Positions 1-8,487 of a stretch of 64,000 nt of DNA are shown one piece after another; within the stretch, counting starts at the first letter, position 1; every line of letters begins with the position of its first letter. The DNA is from JANQQJ01 sp046290575 (lineage in GTDB: Bacteria > Pseudomonadota > Alphaproteobacteria > SMXS01): positions 81,938-145,937 of the forward strand of contig JBKAGX010000008.1 in NCBI GenBank assembly GCA_046290575.1, written 5' to 3'. The notes below the pieces were generated by a model. It was not told the origin of the DNA and searched no databases. It saw only the letters and a program-made list of their open reading frames with translations. A program made the translations under genes and the position numbers.

Positions 1-827
1 TCGGTTTCCATGGCCAGACCATTCTGCATCGCCCGCAGGACCGCTGGACCTGGCAGATGGGCGACGGCGCCTTATTGGCCGATCTTGTTGGCATTCCGGT
101 GGTGAACGATTTTCGCGGCGCGGATGTCGCCGCTGGTGGGGAAGGGGCGCCCTTTGCGCCGCTCTATCACCGTGCGCTGCTGGAGTCGGCCAATTATGGT
201 ACCGGCACGCGCCCGGTTGCCGTTCTCAATATCGGCGGAGTCGGCAATGTGACCTGGTTCGGCGGGGACGGTGCCATCCTGGCGTTCGATACAGGCCCGG
301 GGAACGCCTTGATGGATGATTGGATCCGCCGCCATACCGGCCAGTCTTTCGACAAGGACGGTGCGATTGCAGCGACAGGTGTGGTTCATGAAGACCGCGT
401 AAGGCAGGCGCTTGAAAACCCCTATTTCGATCGGCGTGCACCCAAATCTCTGGACCGGCTGGATTTCACAGGATCCTTCGTCGAAGGCCTGTCGCTTGAG
501 GATGGTCTGGCGACGCTGGCGCACTTCACCTGCGCGTCGATCGCGGCCAGCCGCACCCATATGAAACAGCCTCCAAAAGCCTGGTATGTCTGCGGTGGCG
601 GTCGGAAAAACTCATTCTTGCTGAATGAACTAAGGAATCTTTTGAAAGTTCAGGTAGAGCCCGTTGAAGCGCTGGGGTGGCGCGGTGATTCATTGGAAGC
701 TGAGGCGTTTGGCGTTCTCGCCGTGCGGTCTTTAAAGGGATTGCCGCTGAGCCTTCCGGAAACGACGGGTGTGCCGCAGCCGATGAGCGGCGGCCAGCTA
801 CATCGGCCGGAAAGCGTACCTGCCTAA
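1..827 (+). CDS. anmK: Anhydro-N-acetylmuramic acid kinase, 5' end missing
   Basis: AnmK phosphorylates and opens 1,6-anhydro-MurNAc to MurNAc-6-phosphate in cytoplasmic peptidoglycan recycling. The open frame runs from base 3, and the first visible residues (GFHGQT) match the family's conserved GxHGQT segment, so the start lies left of the window. 274 residues are visible. ASKHA-kinase features follow: NIGGVGNVTW at about window residue 80, then DTGPGNALMDDW, and CGGGRKN near the C-terminus. Its TAA overlaps the convergent rnd stop by sharing CTAA. Family assignment is secure. Confidence 0.95.
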   Translation, partial: GFHGQTILHRPQDRWTWQMGDGALLADLVGIPVVNDFRGADVAAGGEGAPFAPLYHRALLESANYGTGTRPVAVLNIGGVGNVTWFGGDGAILAFDTGPGNALMDDWIRRHTGQSFDKDGAIAATGVVHEDRVRQALENPYFDRRAPKSLDRLDFTGSFVEGLSLEDGLATLAHFTCASIAASRTHMKQPPKAWYVCGGGRKNSFLLNELRNLLKVQVEPVEALGWRGDSLEAEAFGVLAVRSLKGLPLSLPETTGVPQPMSGGQLHRPESVPA

Positions 828-1972
828 ACCTTACGGATCACGACCTTGCCGTGTTTCATGGACAGTGCCAGTTTGCCGTTCTTCAGGGCCAGCGCATCCT
901 TGCCGAACATCTCATGCCGCCAGCCTTTCGTAATGCGAACGTCGGCATCGTCGTCAGCGGCCAGTGCCTCCAGATCAGCGACATTGGCGACGAGCTTTTG
1001 AGCGACTTTTTCGTCCTCGCAGCGCATTTTGAGCATAACTTTCAGCAAATCCACGGTCGGTCCGATGCCCCGCGGAAGCCGGGCGGGCGCTTTTGGTTCG
1101 GGTAGTTCCGCCTCGGGACGTGAATCGCCTTCCTCCAGAGCCTTGAGAATGGCCTTACCCTGCGGTCCTTTGGCCAATCCGTCGGAGACACCCCTCATTC
1201 GGCCAAGCTCGGCCTGATCTTTGGGCGGGTGGGCTGCGATCTCCAGCAACGCATCGTCACGAATAACGCGGTTGCGGGGAATGTCTACCTCCTGGGCGCG
1301 GCGCTCCCGCCAAGCGGCAATCGCCTGTACCCGGCCGAGGAAACGCCGGTTTGTGCTCCGGGTTTTCAACCTTTCCCACATCTTCTCGGGTTCCATCGCA
1401 TAGGTGGATGGGGCCGTAAGCACGGCCATCTCCTCCTTGAGCCAGGATGCGCGTCCGTTCTCCTCCAAAATCGCAGCAAGAGCCGCATAGACATCGCGGA
1501 GATGGGTCACGTCACCGATCGCGTAATTCAGCTGTTTCTTGCTCAACGGACGCCTTGACCAATCTGCGAAGCGCGACGCCTTGTCGACCTTTGATTTGGT
1601 GAAGTGCTGCACCAGGGTGTCATAGCCGACCGAATCGCCGAAGCCGCAAACCATCGCAGCCAATTGCGTGTCAAACAGCGGGGTCGGCAGTGTGTTCAGG
1701 TCGTGGTGGAAAATCTCCATATCCTGGCGCGCCGAATGCAGCACTTTGAGCACATTCTCATTGGCCAGCAGTTCAGCAAACGGTTTGAGCGATATGCCTT
1801 TTGCCAGCGGATCGACAATCCAGGCGTCGTCCGGCCCCCCTATCTGGATCAGACAGAGCTTGGGCCAATAGGTGTCCGTGCGTAGAAACTCTGTATCTAC
1901 GGTAACGAATGGAGTGTTTGAGAGGCCGTCGCAGACCGATGCCAGCTCGGCGGTGTTTTCGATCACATTCAT
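824..1972 (-). CDS. rnd: Ribonuclease D
   Basis: 3'-to-5' exoribonuclease of the DEDD family that trims tRNA and other small RNA 3' ends. DEDD motifs are visible: VDTEF (Exo I), LHSARQDMEI (Exo II) and NYAIGDVTHL (Exo III), followed by an HRDC region around residues 200-290. The ATG at 1972 gives 382 aa, close to the usual family length. An upstream in-frame start at 2008 would add 12 residues that look unlike the family N-terminus, so I prefer 1972. It is divergent from aspS, a common alphaproteobacterial arrangement. Confidence 0.95.
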   Translation of the reverse strand: MNVIENTAELASVCDGLSNTPFVTVDTEFLRTDTYWPKLCLIQIGGPDDAWIVDPLAKGISLKPFAELLANENVLKVLHSARQDMEIFHHDLNTLPTPLFDTQLAAMVCGFGDSVGYDTLVQHFTKSKVDKASRFADWSRRPLSKKQLNYAIGDVTHLRDVYAALAAILEENGRASWLKEEMAVLTAPSTYAMEPEKMWERLKTRSTNRRFLGRVQAIAAWRERRAQEVDIPRNRVIRDDALLEIAAHPPKDQAELGRMRGVSDGLAKGPQGKAILKALEEGDSRPEAELPEPKAPARLPRGIGPTVDLLKVMLKMRCEDEKVAQKLVANVADLEALAADDDADVRITKGWRHEMFGKDALALKNGKLALSMKHGKVVIRKV

Positions 1973-2073
1973 ATGGGGACCTATACAGCCATTCCGGCCC
2001 CACGTCATCGGGTTGACAAAATACGCCTAAGTGTGCGCTTTACGCCGCGCCCGCACGGAAGGAAAATATATCA

Positions 2074-3858
2074 ATGCACGCCTATCGTACACATACCTGC
2101 AACGACCTGCGCGAACACCATGTTGGTGAGCGCGTTCGCCTGTCCGGTTGGGTTCACCGCAAGCGCGACCACGGCAATCTGCTGTTCATCGATCTGCGTG
2201 ACCATTATGGCCTGACGCAGTGCGTAATCGAGGTGGATGGCCCTGGTTTCGACAAGGCCGAGCATATTCGCGCGGAAAGCGTTGTTACCATCGAAGGACC
2301 GGTGGTCAAACGCACCGATGACACGATTAATGCCGACCTGCCGACCGGCCATGTCGAGGTGCGGATTGAAGAGTTCACCATACAGTCAGCAGCGCAGGAG
2401 CTGCCGCTGCCGGTGTTTGGGGAGCAGGAATATCCGGAGGAAATCCGTCTGAAGTACCGGTTCCTCGATCTGCGGCGCGAGCGCATCCACAACAACATCG
2501 TGCTGCGGTCGAAGATCATCTCCAGCATTCGCCGCCGCATGGTCGATCAGGGCTTTCTGGAGTACCAGACCCCGATTCTGACCGCGAGTTCACCCGAAGG
2601 CGCGCGCGACTTCCTGGTGCCGAGCCGGCTCCACCCGGGCAATTTCTATGCGCTGCCGCAGGCGCCTCAGCAGTTCAAACAGCTGCTGATGGTGGCTGGA
2701 TTTGACCGCTACTTCCAGATTGCACCCTGTTTCCGCGACGAAGATGCACGCGCTGACCGGTCGCCGGGCGAGTTCTATCAGCTCGACATGGAAATGTCGT
2801 TTGTCACCCAGGACGACGTCTTTGCAGCCATCGAACCGGTCCTGCACGGCGTCTTTGAGGAATTCTCCGACTGGGACGTCACACCAGCGCCGTTCCCCCG
2901 CATTCCCTACCGCGAAGCCAAGCTGAAATACGGCACCGACAAACCGGATCTGCGCAACCCGCTGGAAATCGTCGATGTTACGGAGGTGTTCCGGGGGTCG
3001 AACTTCGGCATTTTCGCCAAGGCCATCGAGGCCGGGTCGGTGGTTCGTGCCATTCCGGCCCCGAATACCGGCGACAAGGCGCGCAGCTTCTTCGACAAGA
3101 TGAACGACTGGGCGCGCGAGCAGGGTGCCCCGGGCATGGGTTACATCATTCTCGCTGAGGGCGGTGGCAAAGGCCCGATCGCCAAAAATCTGGGCGACGA
3201 ACGGATAGCTCAACTGAAAGAGATGATGGACCTGGGCGACGGCGATGGCGTTTTCTTTGCCTGCGACAAAGAGAACGGTGCCGCCGACCTGGCCGGCAAA
3301 GCCCGCACCAAGGTCGCTGAGGACCTGGAGCTTATCGAACCTGGCGTCTTCAAATTCTGCTGGATCGTCGATTTCCCGATGTATGAATTCGACGAGAGGA
3401 CCGGCAAGCTGGACTTCTCCCATAATCCGTTCTCGATGCCGCAGGGCGGCATGGACGCGCTGGAGAATCAGGATCCGCTCGAGATCATCAGCTATCAGTA
3501 CGACATTGTCTGCAATGGCGTGGAACTGTCATCCGGCGCCATTCGGGCGCATGATCCCGATATCATGGCCAAGGCCTTCGAAAAGGTCGGCTATGACCGC
3601 GCGCGGGTGGAGGAAGAGTTCTCCGGCATGATGAACGCGTTCAAATATGGCGCGCCGCCGCATGGCGGCATTGCACCGGGCATTGACCGGATTGTCATGC
3701 TGATCGCCAATGAGCCCAACCTGCGCGAGGTGATCCTGTTCCCGATGAACCAGGTTGCCGAGGATCTGATGATGGGCGCGCCTGCGCCCGCCATGAAGGA
3801 ACATCTGCGCGAGCTGCATCTTCGGGTCATTGAACCTGTTGAACCGCACAAGCACTGA
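2074..3858 (+). CDS. aspS: Aspartyl-tRNA synthetase
   Basis: Class II aminoacyl-tRNA synthetase that charges tRNA-Asp (possibly also tRNA-Asn, which sequence reading cannot decide). 594 aa, the long bacterial type with a GAD insertion. The N-terminal OB fold includes GWVHRKRDHG. Motif 2 reads FRDEDARADRSPGEF, and motif 3 is GIAPGIDRIVML near the end. A GGAAGGA ribosome-binding site lies about 8 bases before the ATG. It is monocistronic here, with 129 bases before the next gene. Confidence 0.97.
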   Translation: MHAYRTHTCNDLREHHVGERVRLSGWVHRKRDHGNLLFIDLRDHYGLTQCVIEVDGPGFDKAEHIRAESVVTIEGPVVKRTDDTINADLPTGHVEVRIEEFTIQSAAQELPLPVFGEQEYPEEIRLKYRFLDLRRERIHNNIVLRSKIISSIRRRMVDQGFLEYQTPILTASSPEGARDFLVPSRLHPGNFYALPQAPQQFKQLLMVAGFDRYFQIAPCFRDEDARADRSPGEFYQLDMEMSFVTQDDVFAAIEPVLHGVFEEFSDWDVTPAPFPRIPYREAKLKYGTDKPDLRNPLEIVDVTEVFRGSNFGIFAKAIEAGSVVRAIPAPNTGDKARSFFDKMNDWAREQGAPGMGYIILAEGGGKGPIAKNLGDERIAQLKEMMDLGDGDGVFFACDKENGAADLAGKARTKVAEDLELIEPGVFKFCWIVDFPMYEFDERTGKLDFSHNPFSMPQGGMDALENQDPLEIISYQYDIVCNGVELSSGAIRAHDPDIMAKAFEKVGYDRARVEEEFSGMMNAFKYGAPPHGGIAPGIDRIVMLIANEPNLREVILFPMNQVAEDLMMGAPAPAMKEHLRELHLRVIEPVEPHKH

Positions 3859-3987
3859 TCTGCAACCTCGAAATTCAGATGATCGTCACTACTTTGTATT
3901 CTAACTCTCATCGGTTGGGTGAGGCGCAGGGCGAGGGGCTGACTGATTTCCGGACCAGGTAGATCTAGAAATCCCTGGGCAGACGAG

Positions 3988-4680
3988 TTGCGGCAAATCG
4001 TCGGAACCCGTGTCGAGATGATTCGGGCCAGGAAAGAGAATATTTCGATCCTTGATGTCGGAGGTGGCTCGCGGACCCCTATACCCGTTGAAGAACCGCG
4101 CACGCTAACGACCATCGACATTTCGGCTGAGCAGCTAGAAAAAAATGCCATCGCTGATGAGAAAATCCTGGGCGATGTCGAGACCTATGATTTTGGTGAC
4201 AGACGGTACGATATTGTCTCGTTCTGGGATGTGCTGGAGCATTTGAACCAGCCTGGTGAAACACTTTCGCGGATGGCGAACCTTCTGAATGATGATGGCC
4301 TTCTGGTGATCAAGGGGCCGATTACGTCATCGACTAAGGGTCTGATAACACGGTTTACGCCGCATGCCGTCCACGTGTTGTTCTACCGGCATATCCTGGG
4401 GTCAGAACATGCGGGCAAGCCGGGCTACGCGCCCTGGCCGGTAGAGTTCAAGCCGGGAAGCGATCTGCGTTCCATCATGCGGTACATCAAGGCCAACGAC
4501 CTGCATGTTCTGATGCAAATACGCTTTGAGATCTGGCATGTGGCCAAACTGCGCGAAAAAAGCCGGGTCTTATCCTGGCTTTACAGCCTCGGCAACGGGG
4601 TGCTTAGGCTGGTCAGCGCGGGCCGCCTGGGGGGCAAGGCGACGGATTTTGTGATTGTAGCGTCCAGGCAACAGAACTAG
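3988..4680 (+). CDS. SAM-dependent class I methyltransferase
   Basis: Predicted methyltransferase of the Methyltransf_11/23 type; substrate unknown. Motif I is ILDVGGGS near residue 19, then acidic TTIDIS, and FWDVLEHL, the post-motif II segment typical of this superfamily. The start is uncertain: TTG at 3988 and ATG at 4018 are possible, with no clear Shine-Dalgarno site. The frame is open back to a stop at 3940-3942, and the residues just before 3988 (RNPWADEL) look protein-like, so the true N-terminus may lie upstream or be frameshifted. The stop overlaps the convergent hydrolase/OsmC stop (CTAG). Confidence 0.8.
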   Translation: MRQIVGTRVEMIRARKENISILDVGGGSRTPIPVEEPRTLTTIDISAEQLEKNAIADEKILGDVETYDFGDRRYDIVSFWDVLEHLNQPGETLSRMANLLNDDGLLVIKGPITSSTKGLITRFTPHAVHVLFYRHILGSEHAGKPGYAPWPVEFKPGSDLRSIMRYIKANDLHVLMQIRFEIWHVAKLREKSRVLSWLYSLGNGVLRLVSAGRLGGKATDFVIVASRQQN

Positions 4681-5897
4681 GCGTCTCTCGTCTCGACTTT
4701 CACCTCCGAGTGCAGGGTGCGGTGGACGGGGCATTTTTCGGCGATGTCCATCAGCTTTGTCCGTTGTTCGTCTGTCAAGTCGCCCTCAATTGTAATCAGC
4801 CGTTCAAACCGGTCGATCTTACCGGTGCTCGCTTCGCACTCTTCACAGTCCTCCGCGTGAATTTTCTCGTGCGTCACATCGGCAGAGAGACGCTCAACCG
4901 GCAGGCCCTTGTGATCGGCATACATCCGCATCGTCATGGTTGTGCAGGCGCCTAGCGCCGCAGAGAGCAGGTCGTAAGGCGAGGGGCCGGTGTCGGTACC
5001 GCCAAAGCTGACGGGTTCGTCGGCGCGCAGCAGGTGCCCGCCAGCCCAGACATCCGTCGCAAACTTGCCGGAGTTTGCTTCGCGCACGCGGGTCACGCCT
5101 GCCGGTGGCTCTGAAAGCAGATTCTTTTCGGTCTCGCCGATATAGCGCGAGGCCCAGGCGGAAAGGACGTCAGCCACATAATCGGCATCAGCCTTGCGCG
5201 ACAGCAGGTGATCGGCGTCATCAAGGCTGATAAAGCTCTTCGGATGTTTGGCGGCGGCGAAGATATCACCGGCGTTTTCGATGCCGACAATCTGGTCGCG
5301 CGGCGCGTGAAAAACCGCCAGTGCCTTGCGCAGGGTACCAATGTAGTCGGCTGGATCGTGTTTCCTGATGTCTTCAAGGAACCCTGCGCCAATTTCGAAG
5401 GGTCGCCCGCCGATATCAACTTTGGCTTTGCCCTTTTTCGCAATCTCGTCAGCAGCATCGGCAATCAGATGTTCGACATGGGCGGGGTCGGCAGGCGCAC
5501 CGATCGTGGCCACGGCTTTGGCCTCGGGCACATCAAGCGCTGCGCGCAGAACAGCCGCACCACCCAGACTGTGGCCGATGAGAAAGGCAGGCGCGTCATA
5601 ATGTTCTCGCAGAAACGCCGCCGCAGCGACCAAATCCTCAACATTTGATGTGAAGTGCGTGTTGGCGAAGTCGCCTTCTGACGCGCCCAGGCCGGTAAAG
5701 TCGAATCGCAGAACGGCGATGCCTCGTTCAGCGAGCCCGCGGGCGATCCGACCAGCGGCATAAATGTCCTTTGTGCAGGTGAAACAGTGCGCAAACAGCG
5801 CATAGGCGCGTACCGGTTCCGAAGGGCTGTCGAGTCGGGCGGCCAGCATTTGGCCATCAGCGCCTTTGAACATCATTTTCTCGCTGGTGATCGCCAT
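4677..5897 (-). CDS. Bifunctional alpha/beta hydrolase and OsmC-family protein
   Basis: 406 aa. Residues about 1-250 form an alpha/beta hydrolase with nucleophile elbow GHSLGG, preceded by an HCFTC segment, and a late DDADHLL containing the likely catalytic His. Residues about 270-400 form an OsmC/Ohr-like domain with GACTTMTMRMYAD and ending CPVHRTL, placing the two redox-active Cys of OsmC hydroperoxide-reducing enzymes. The fusion is a known family; OsmC members reduce organic peroxides. Substrate is unknown. It is divergent from the CoA transferase, with 81 bases between. Confidence 0.88.
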   Translation of the reverse strand: MAITSEKMMFKGADGQMLAARLDSPSEPVRAYALFAHCFTCTKDIYAAGRIARGLAERGIAVLRFDFTGLGASEGDFANTHFTSNVEDLVAAAAFLREHYDAPAFLIGHSLGGAAVLRAALDVPEAKAVATIGAPADPAHVEHLIADAADEIAKKGKAKVDIGGRPFEIGAGFLEDIRKHDPADYIGTLRKALAVFHAPRDQIVGIENAGDIFAAAKHPKSFISLDDADHLLSRKADADYVADVLSAWASRYIGETEKNLLSEPPAGVTRVREANSGKFATDVWAGGHLLRADEPVSFGGTDTGPSPYDLLSAALGACTTMTMRMYADHKGLPVERLSADVTHEKIHAEDCEECEASTGKIDRFERLITIEGDLTDEQRTKLMDIAEKCPVHRTLHSEVKVETRDA

Positions 5898-5978
5898 GGT
5901 CGAATTCCTGTTGGTTTCGGGGAAGCCGGTTTCTATGGTAACGCCACACCTACAAACACGCTTACAGGGGAGACAGAT

Positions 5979-7130
5979 ATGGGACCGCTTAAGGGGGTCA
6001 AGGTCGTTGAGATTGCAGGTATTGGCCCGGGGCCGTTCTGCGCCATGATGCTGGCGGATATGGGCGCCGATGTCATCCGAATTGACCGCAAGAGCCAGGC
6101 GGGCCGTCCGGGAACGACCGCAGGCGGTAACGCGCGATTCGATGCGCTCAATCGTGGACGACGCTCGGTCGCGCTCGATCTGAAAAAGCCGGAGGCGGTC
6201 GAGACCGTCCTCAAGCTTTGCGAATCAGCCGATGTCCTGACCGAGGGGTTCCGCCCCGGCGTCATGGAACGGCTTGGCATGGGACCCGATGTGGTCTTGG
6301 GCCGCAATCCCAAGATCGTCTATGGGCGGATGACTGGTTGGGGCCAGGACGGGCCTTATGCATCCGTGGCAGGTCATGACATCAACTACATCGCGCTTTC
6401 AGGCGTGCTGCACGCGCTGGGCCGGGAAGGGGACAAGCCTGTGCCACCGATGAACCTGGTCGGCGACTTTGGCGGTGGCGGCATGGTTCTCGCCTATGGC
6501 ATCGCCTGTGCGCTGTTCGAAGCAGCTCGCTCTGGTCAGGGTCAGGTGATTGACGCTGCCATGGTCGATGGTGCCGCATTGCTGATGGCGCCGATCTATG
6601 GGTTGCAGGCCATGGGCCGCTGGAATGGCGACGAACGCGGCGTGAACCTTCTTGATACCGGCGCGCATTTCTATGAAGTCTATGAAACCAGCGACGGCAA
6701 GTTCATCTCCGTCGGGTCTATCGAGCCCCAGTTCTATGCCATTCTGCTTGAGAAGTCGGGCGTTGATGCGGAGGAGTTTGCCGATCAGCATAACCGCGAT
6801 AAGTGGCGTGGTTACAAGGACACGCTGACGGAAATCTTCAAGCAGAAGACCCGCGACGAATGGTGCGAGATCATGGAGTACACCGATATCTGTTTCGCGC
6901 CGGTGCTGTCCATGAACGAAGCGCATGCGCATCCGCACAATGAAGAACGGGGCACATTCATCGAAGTTGGCGGCTTCAAACAGCCGGGGCCGGCGCCGCG
7001 CTTCTCGCGCACCAAGCCGGAGGTGGCGCGTCCGTCGCCGACACCGGGCGAGCATAATCAGGATGCGCTGTCGTCCTGGGGTTTCTCAGATGAGGAAATC
7101 GCGGCGTTGGAGGCGGCCGAGGCGATTTAG
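5979..7130 (+). CDS. CaiB/BaiF-type CoA transferase (possible alpha-methylacyl-CoA racemase)
   Basis: 383 aa family III CoA transferase. The N-terminus (PLKGVKVVEIAGIGPGPF, then MLADMGADVIRID) is typical, and the catalytic Asp is likely in NLVGDFGGGG near residue 160. The start at 5979 follows a CAGGGGAGA ribosome-binding site; the longer open frame upstream lacks family sequence. Overall length and the GPGPF motif fit the alpha-methylacyl-CoA racemase branch best, but a CoA-transfer role cannot be excluded. There is no operon partner: the next gene is convergent, 21 bases away. Confidence 0.88.
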   Translation: MGPLKGVKVVEIAGIGPGPFCAMMLADMGADVIRIDRKSQAGRPGTTAGGNARFDALNRGRRSVALDLKKPEAVETVLKLCESADVLTEGFRPGVMERLGMGPDVVLGRNPKIVYGRMTGWGQDGPYASVAGHDINYIALSGVLHALGREGDKPVPPMNLVGDFGGGGMVLAYGIACALFEAARSGQGQVIDAAMVDGAALLMAPIYGLQAMGRWNGDERGVNLLDTGAHFYEVYETSDGKFISVGSIEPQFYAILLEKSGVDAEEFADQHNRDKWRGYKDTLTEIFKQKTRDEWCEIMEYTDICFAPVLSMNEAHAHPHNEERGTFIEVGGFKQPGPAPRFSRTKPEVARPSPTPGEHNQDALSSWGFSDEEIAALEAAEAI

Positions 7131-7151
7131 CCAGCTAGAAAGCAATCGGGT

Positions 7152-7562
7152 TTAGTGGAAGGGATTGACGATTGTGAGGTCGTCAATCACCTGACCGGTC
7201 GAAAGGTCCTCGGTATAAAGTTCAGTACAGGATGCTATTTGCGCCGCGGCGACAATTGCACTGTCCCAATAGGAAAATCCGAGCCGTGACTTGATCGTCA
7301 ACGCCCGGCTCAGCATCTCTATATCCACAGTTCGGATATCGAAACGCAGCCAAACCTGGATGAGGTCGACGGCATCTTCGTGAGACAGGGGGCTTATGCG
7401 AGCGGGTCTTGTCGCCTGTACATAGAATTCTTGTAGGACCTGGACGGACAGAACCACGTCCCAGCGGCGAAGTAGTTCGACAGCCCGGCTGCGCTTGTCG
7501 ATCTCAGTGGGCGCGTCGCTGATCGAATAGATGAGAATGTTTGTATCGAGAAAAACACTCAC
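7152..7562 (-). CDS. PIN-domain toxin, VapC-like
   Basis: 136 aa PIN-domain protein, the ribonuclease half of a type II toxin-antitoxin pair. Acidic positions are visible: FLDTNILIY at residue 4, an E in VLQEFY, and DSAIVAAA near residue 100, followed by YTEDL. The start overlaps the upstream antitoxin by 4 bases, so the two are translationally coupled. VapC toxins cleave tRNA or rRNA; the target here is unknown. Confidence 0.88.
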   Translation of the reverse strand: MSVFLDTNILIYSISDAPTEIDKRSRAVELLRRWDVVLSVQVLQEFYVQATRPARISPLSHEDAVDLIQVWLRFDIRTVDIEMLSRALTIKSRLGFSYWDSAIVAAAQIASCTELYTEDLSTGQVIDDLTIVNPFH

Positions 7563-7795
7563 GCTTGATTTCTATCGTAAAGCGACTCTCTGGGTGCGAT
7601 TTGCCCTGCCTCGAAACCCTTGATTCTCGCCCGAATTTCATCTTCCTGACGCTCCAGACGTTCCCACTCGCTATGGCGCTCCAAGGCGCGCAGGAATTCC
7701 CGGACCAGCGCGGAAACAGAAGTTTCTCGTTCGGCAGCCACTATGCGGGCTTTCCGATAGGTTTCATCGTCCACAGATATTGTGATATTTTTCAT
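7559..7795 (-). CDS. Ribbon-helix-helix antitoxin partner of the PIN toxin
   Basis: 78 aa. The N-terminus (KNITISVDDETYRKARIVA) has the beta-strand and helix pattern of ribbon-helix-helix antitoxins, followed by a charged C-terminal region that probably wraps the toxin. It lies directly upstream of, and overlaps, the PIN gene. There is no good Shine-Dalgarno site. An inverted repeat spans the start codon (see 7781-7812), fitting autorepression. Confidence 0.82.
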   Translation of the reverse strand: MKNITISVDDETYRKARIVAAERETSVSALVREFLRALERHSEWERLERQEDEIRARIKGFEAGQIAPRESLYDRNQA

Positions 7796-7812
7796 ATTTT
7801 CACAGTATCACA
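7781..7812. promoter_or_regulatory. Inverted repeat over the antitoxin start, possible autorepression operator
   Basis: TGTGATA at 7781-7787 and its exact complement TATCACA at 7806-7812 flank the ATG of the antitoxin gene. TGTGA also recurs between them. Ribbon-helix-helix antitoxins usually bind repeats at their own promoter; that this is the site is inference. Confidence 0.4.
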
Positions 7813-7843
7813 GCGAAACTTACTCTGCGATTCCTCCATATAT

Positions 7844-8440
7844 CTACTCTACCTGCCGTTCCACCGTCACCGTGGTGCCGCTTTGGCCAGGAAAGTCTTC
7901 GAAGAGCGCGTCGATCATATAGGGAAGCGCGCCTTCGAAGTTGCGGGCGGGGCCTATGCTCCGGGCACGTCCTTCGAAGACGCGTTCACCGGTATCGACC
8001 CGGTCGATTTCGAGCGTCACCTCGCGGCTGGCCGACCCGCCACGTGGCTCTCCGACCGGAAAACTGGTGCCGAATCCCACACCAACGCCGCCGCCATGAT
8101 AGCCACCACTGCCGCCACTCACGCCAATACTGAGGCTGCTACTGGGTCGGTCATCAAAGTCACCGACAGGCGATTGCCCGTAATCGAGATGCGCGATGTA
8201 GACCGGCGGCGTTTCACCGGCGGGTACAAAACCGTGCCTTGCAAGATGGCCCATCAGCAGCGATGAAGCGCGTTCGAACTCAAGACTGCCCTGTTTGCGT
8301 TGATCAGGCGCGACGATGGCTACGGCGGCGCCCTGCGGCGCCTCAAGCCGATGAAACCGCGTGACATCCGATTTGATTGATTGAGCGCAGGCGCTCAGGA
8401 CCAGGGCAATTGCAATAATCCCAATCTTTGACGTCGTCAT
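7844..8440 (-). CDS. Lipoprotein, DUF4136-like
   Basis: 198 aa. The N-terminus has a short charged region, a hydrophobic stretch and the lipobox LSACAQ, so it is probably a lipid-anchored envelope protein. The body alternates strands and has a Gly/Ser-rich stretch (GGSGGYHGGGVGVGFG) typical of the DUF4136 type. The start at 8440 follows a GGAGG ribosome-binding site at the right spacing; the longer frame upstream has no such support. Function is unknown. Confidence 0.72.
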   Translation of the reverse strand: MTTSKIGIIAIALVLSACAQSIKSDVTRFHRLEAPQGAAVAIVAPDQRKQGSLEFERASSLLMGHLARHGFVPAGETPPVYIAHLDYGQSPVGDFDDRPSSSLSIGVSGGSGGYHGGGVGVGFGTSFPVGEPRGGSASREVTLEIDRVDTGERVFEGRARSIGPARNFEGALPYMIDALFEDFPGQSGTTVTVERQVE

Positions 8441-8487
8441 GATCGGCCTCCATCCAAGGATGTTGTATGTGGCGGGCGTCCAAATCT

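Noticed and set aside
2590..3423. 277-codon open frame on the minus strand
   Set aside because: Antisense to aspS, in its shadow frame; no domain or ribosome-binding site.
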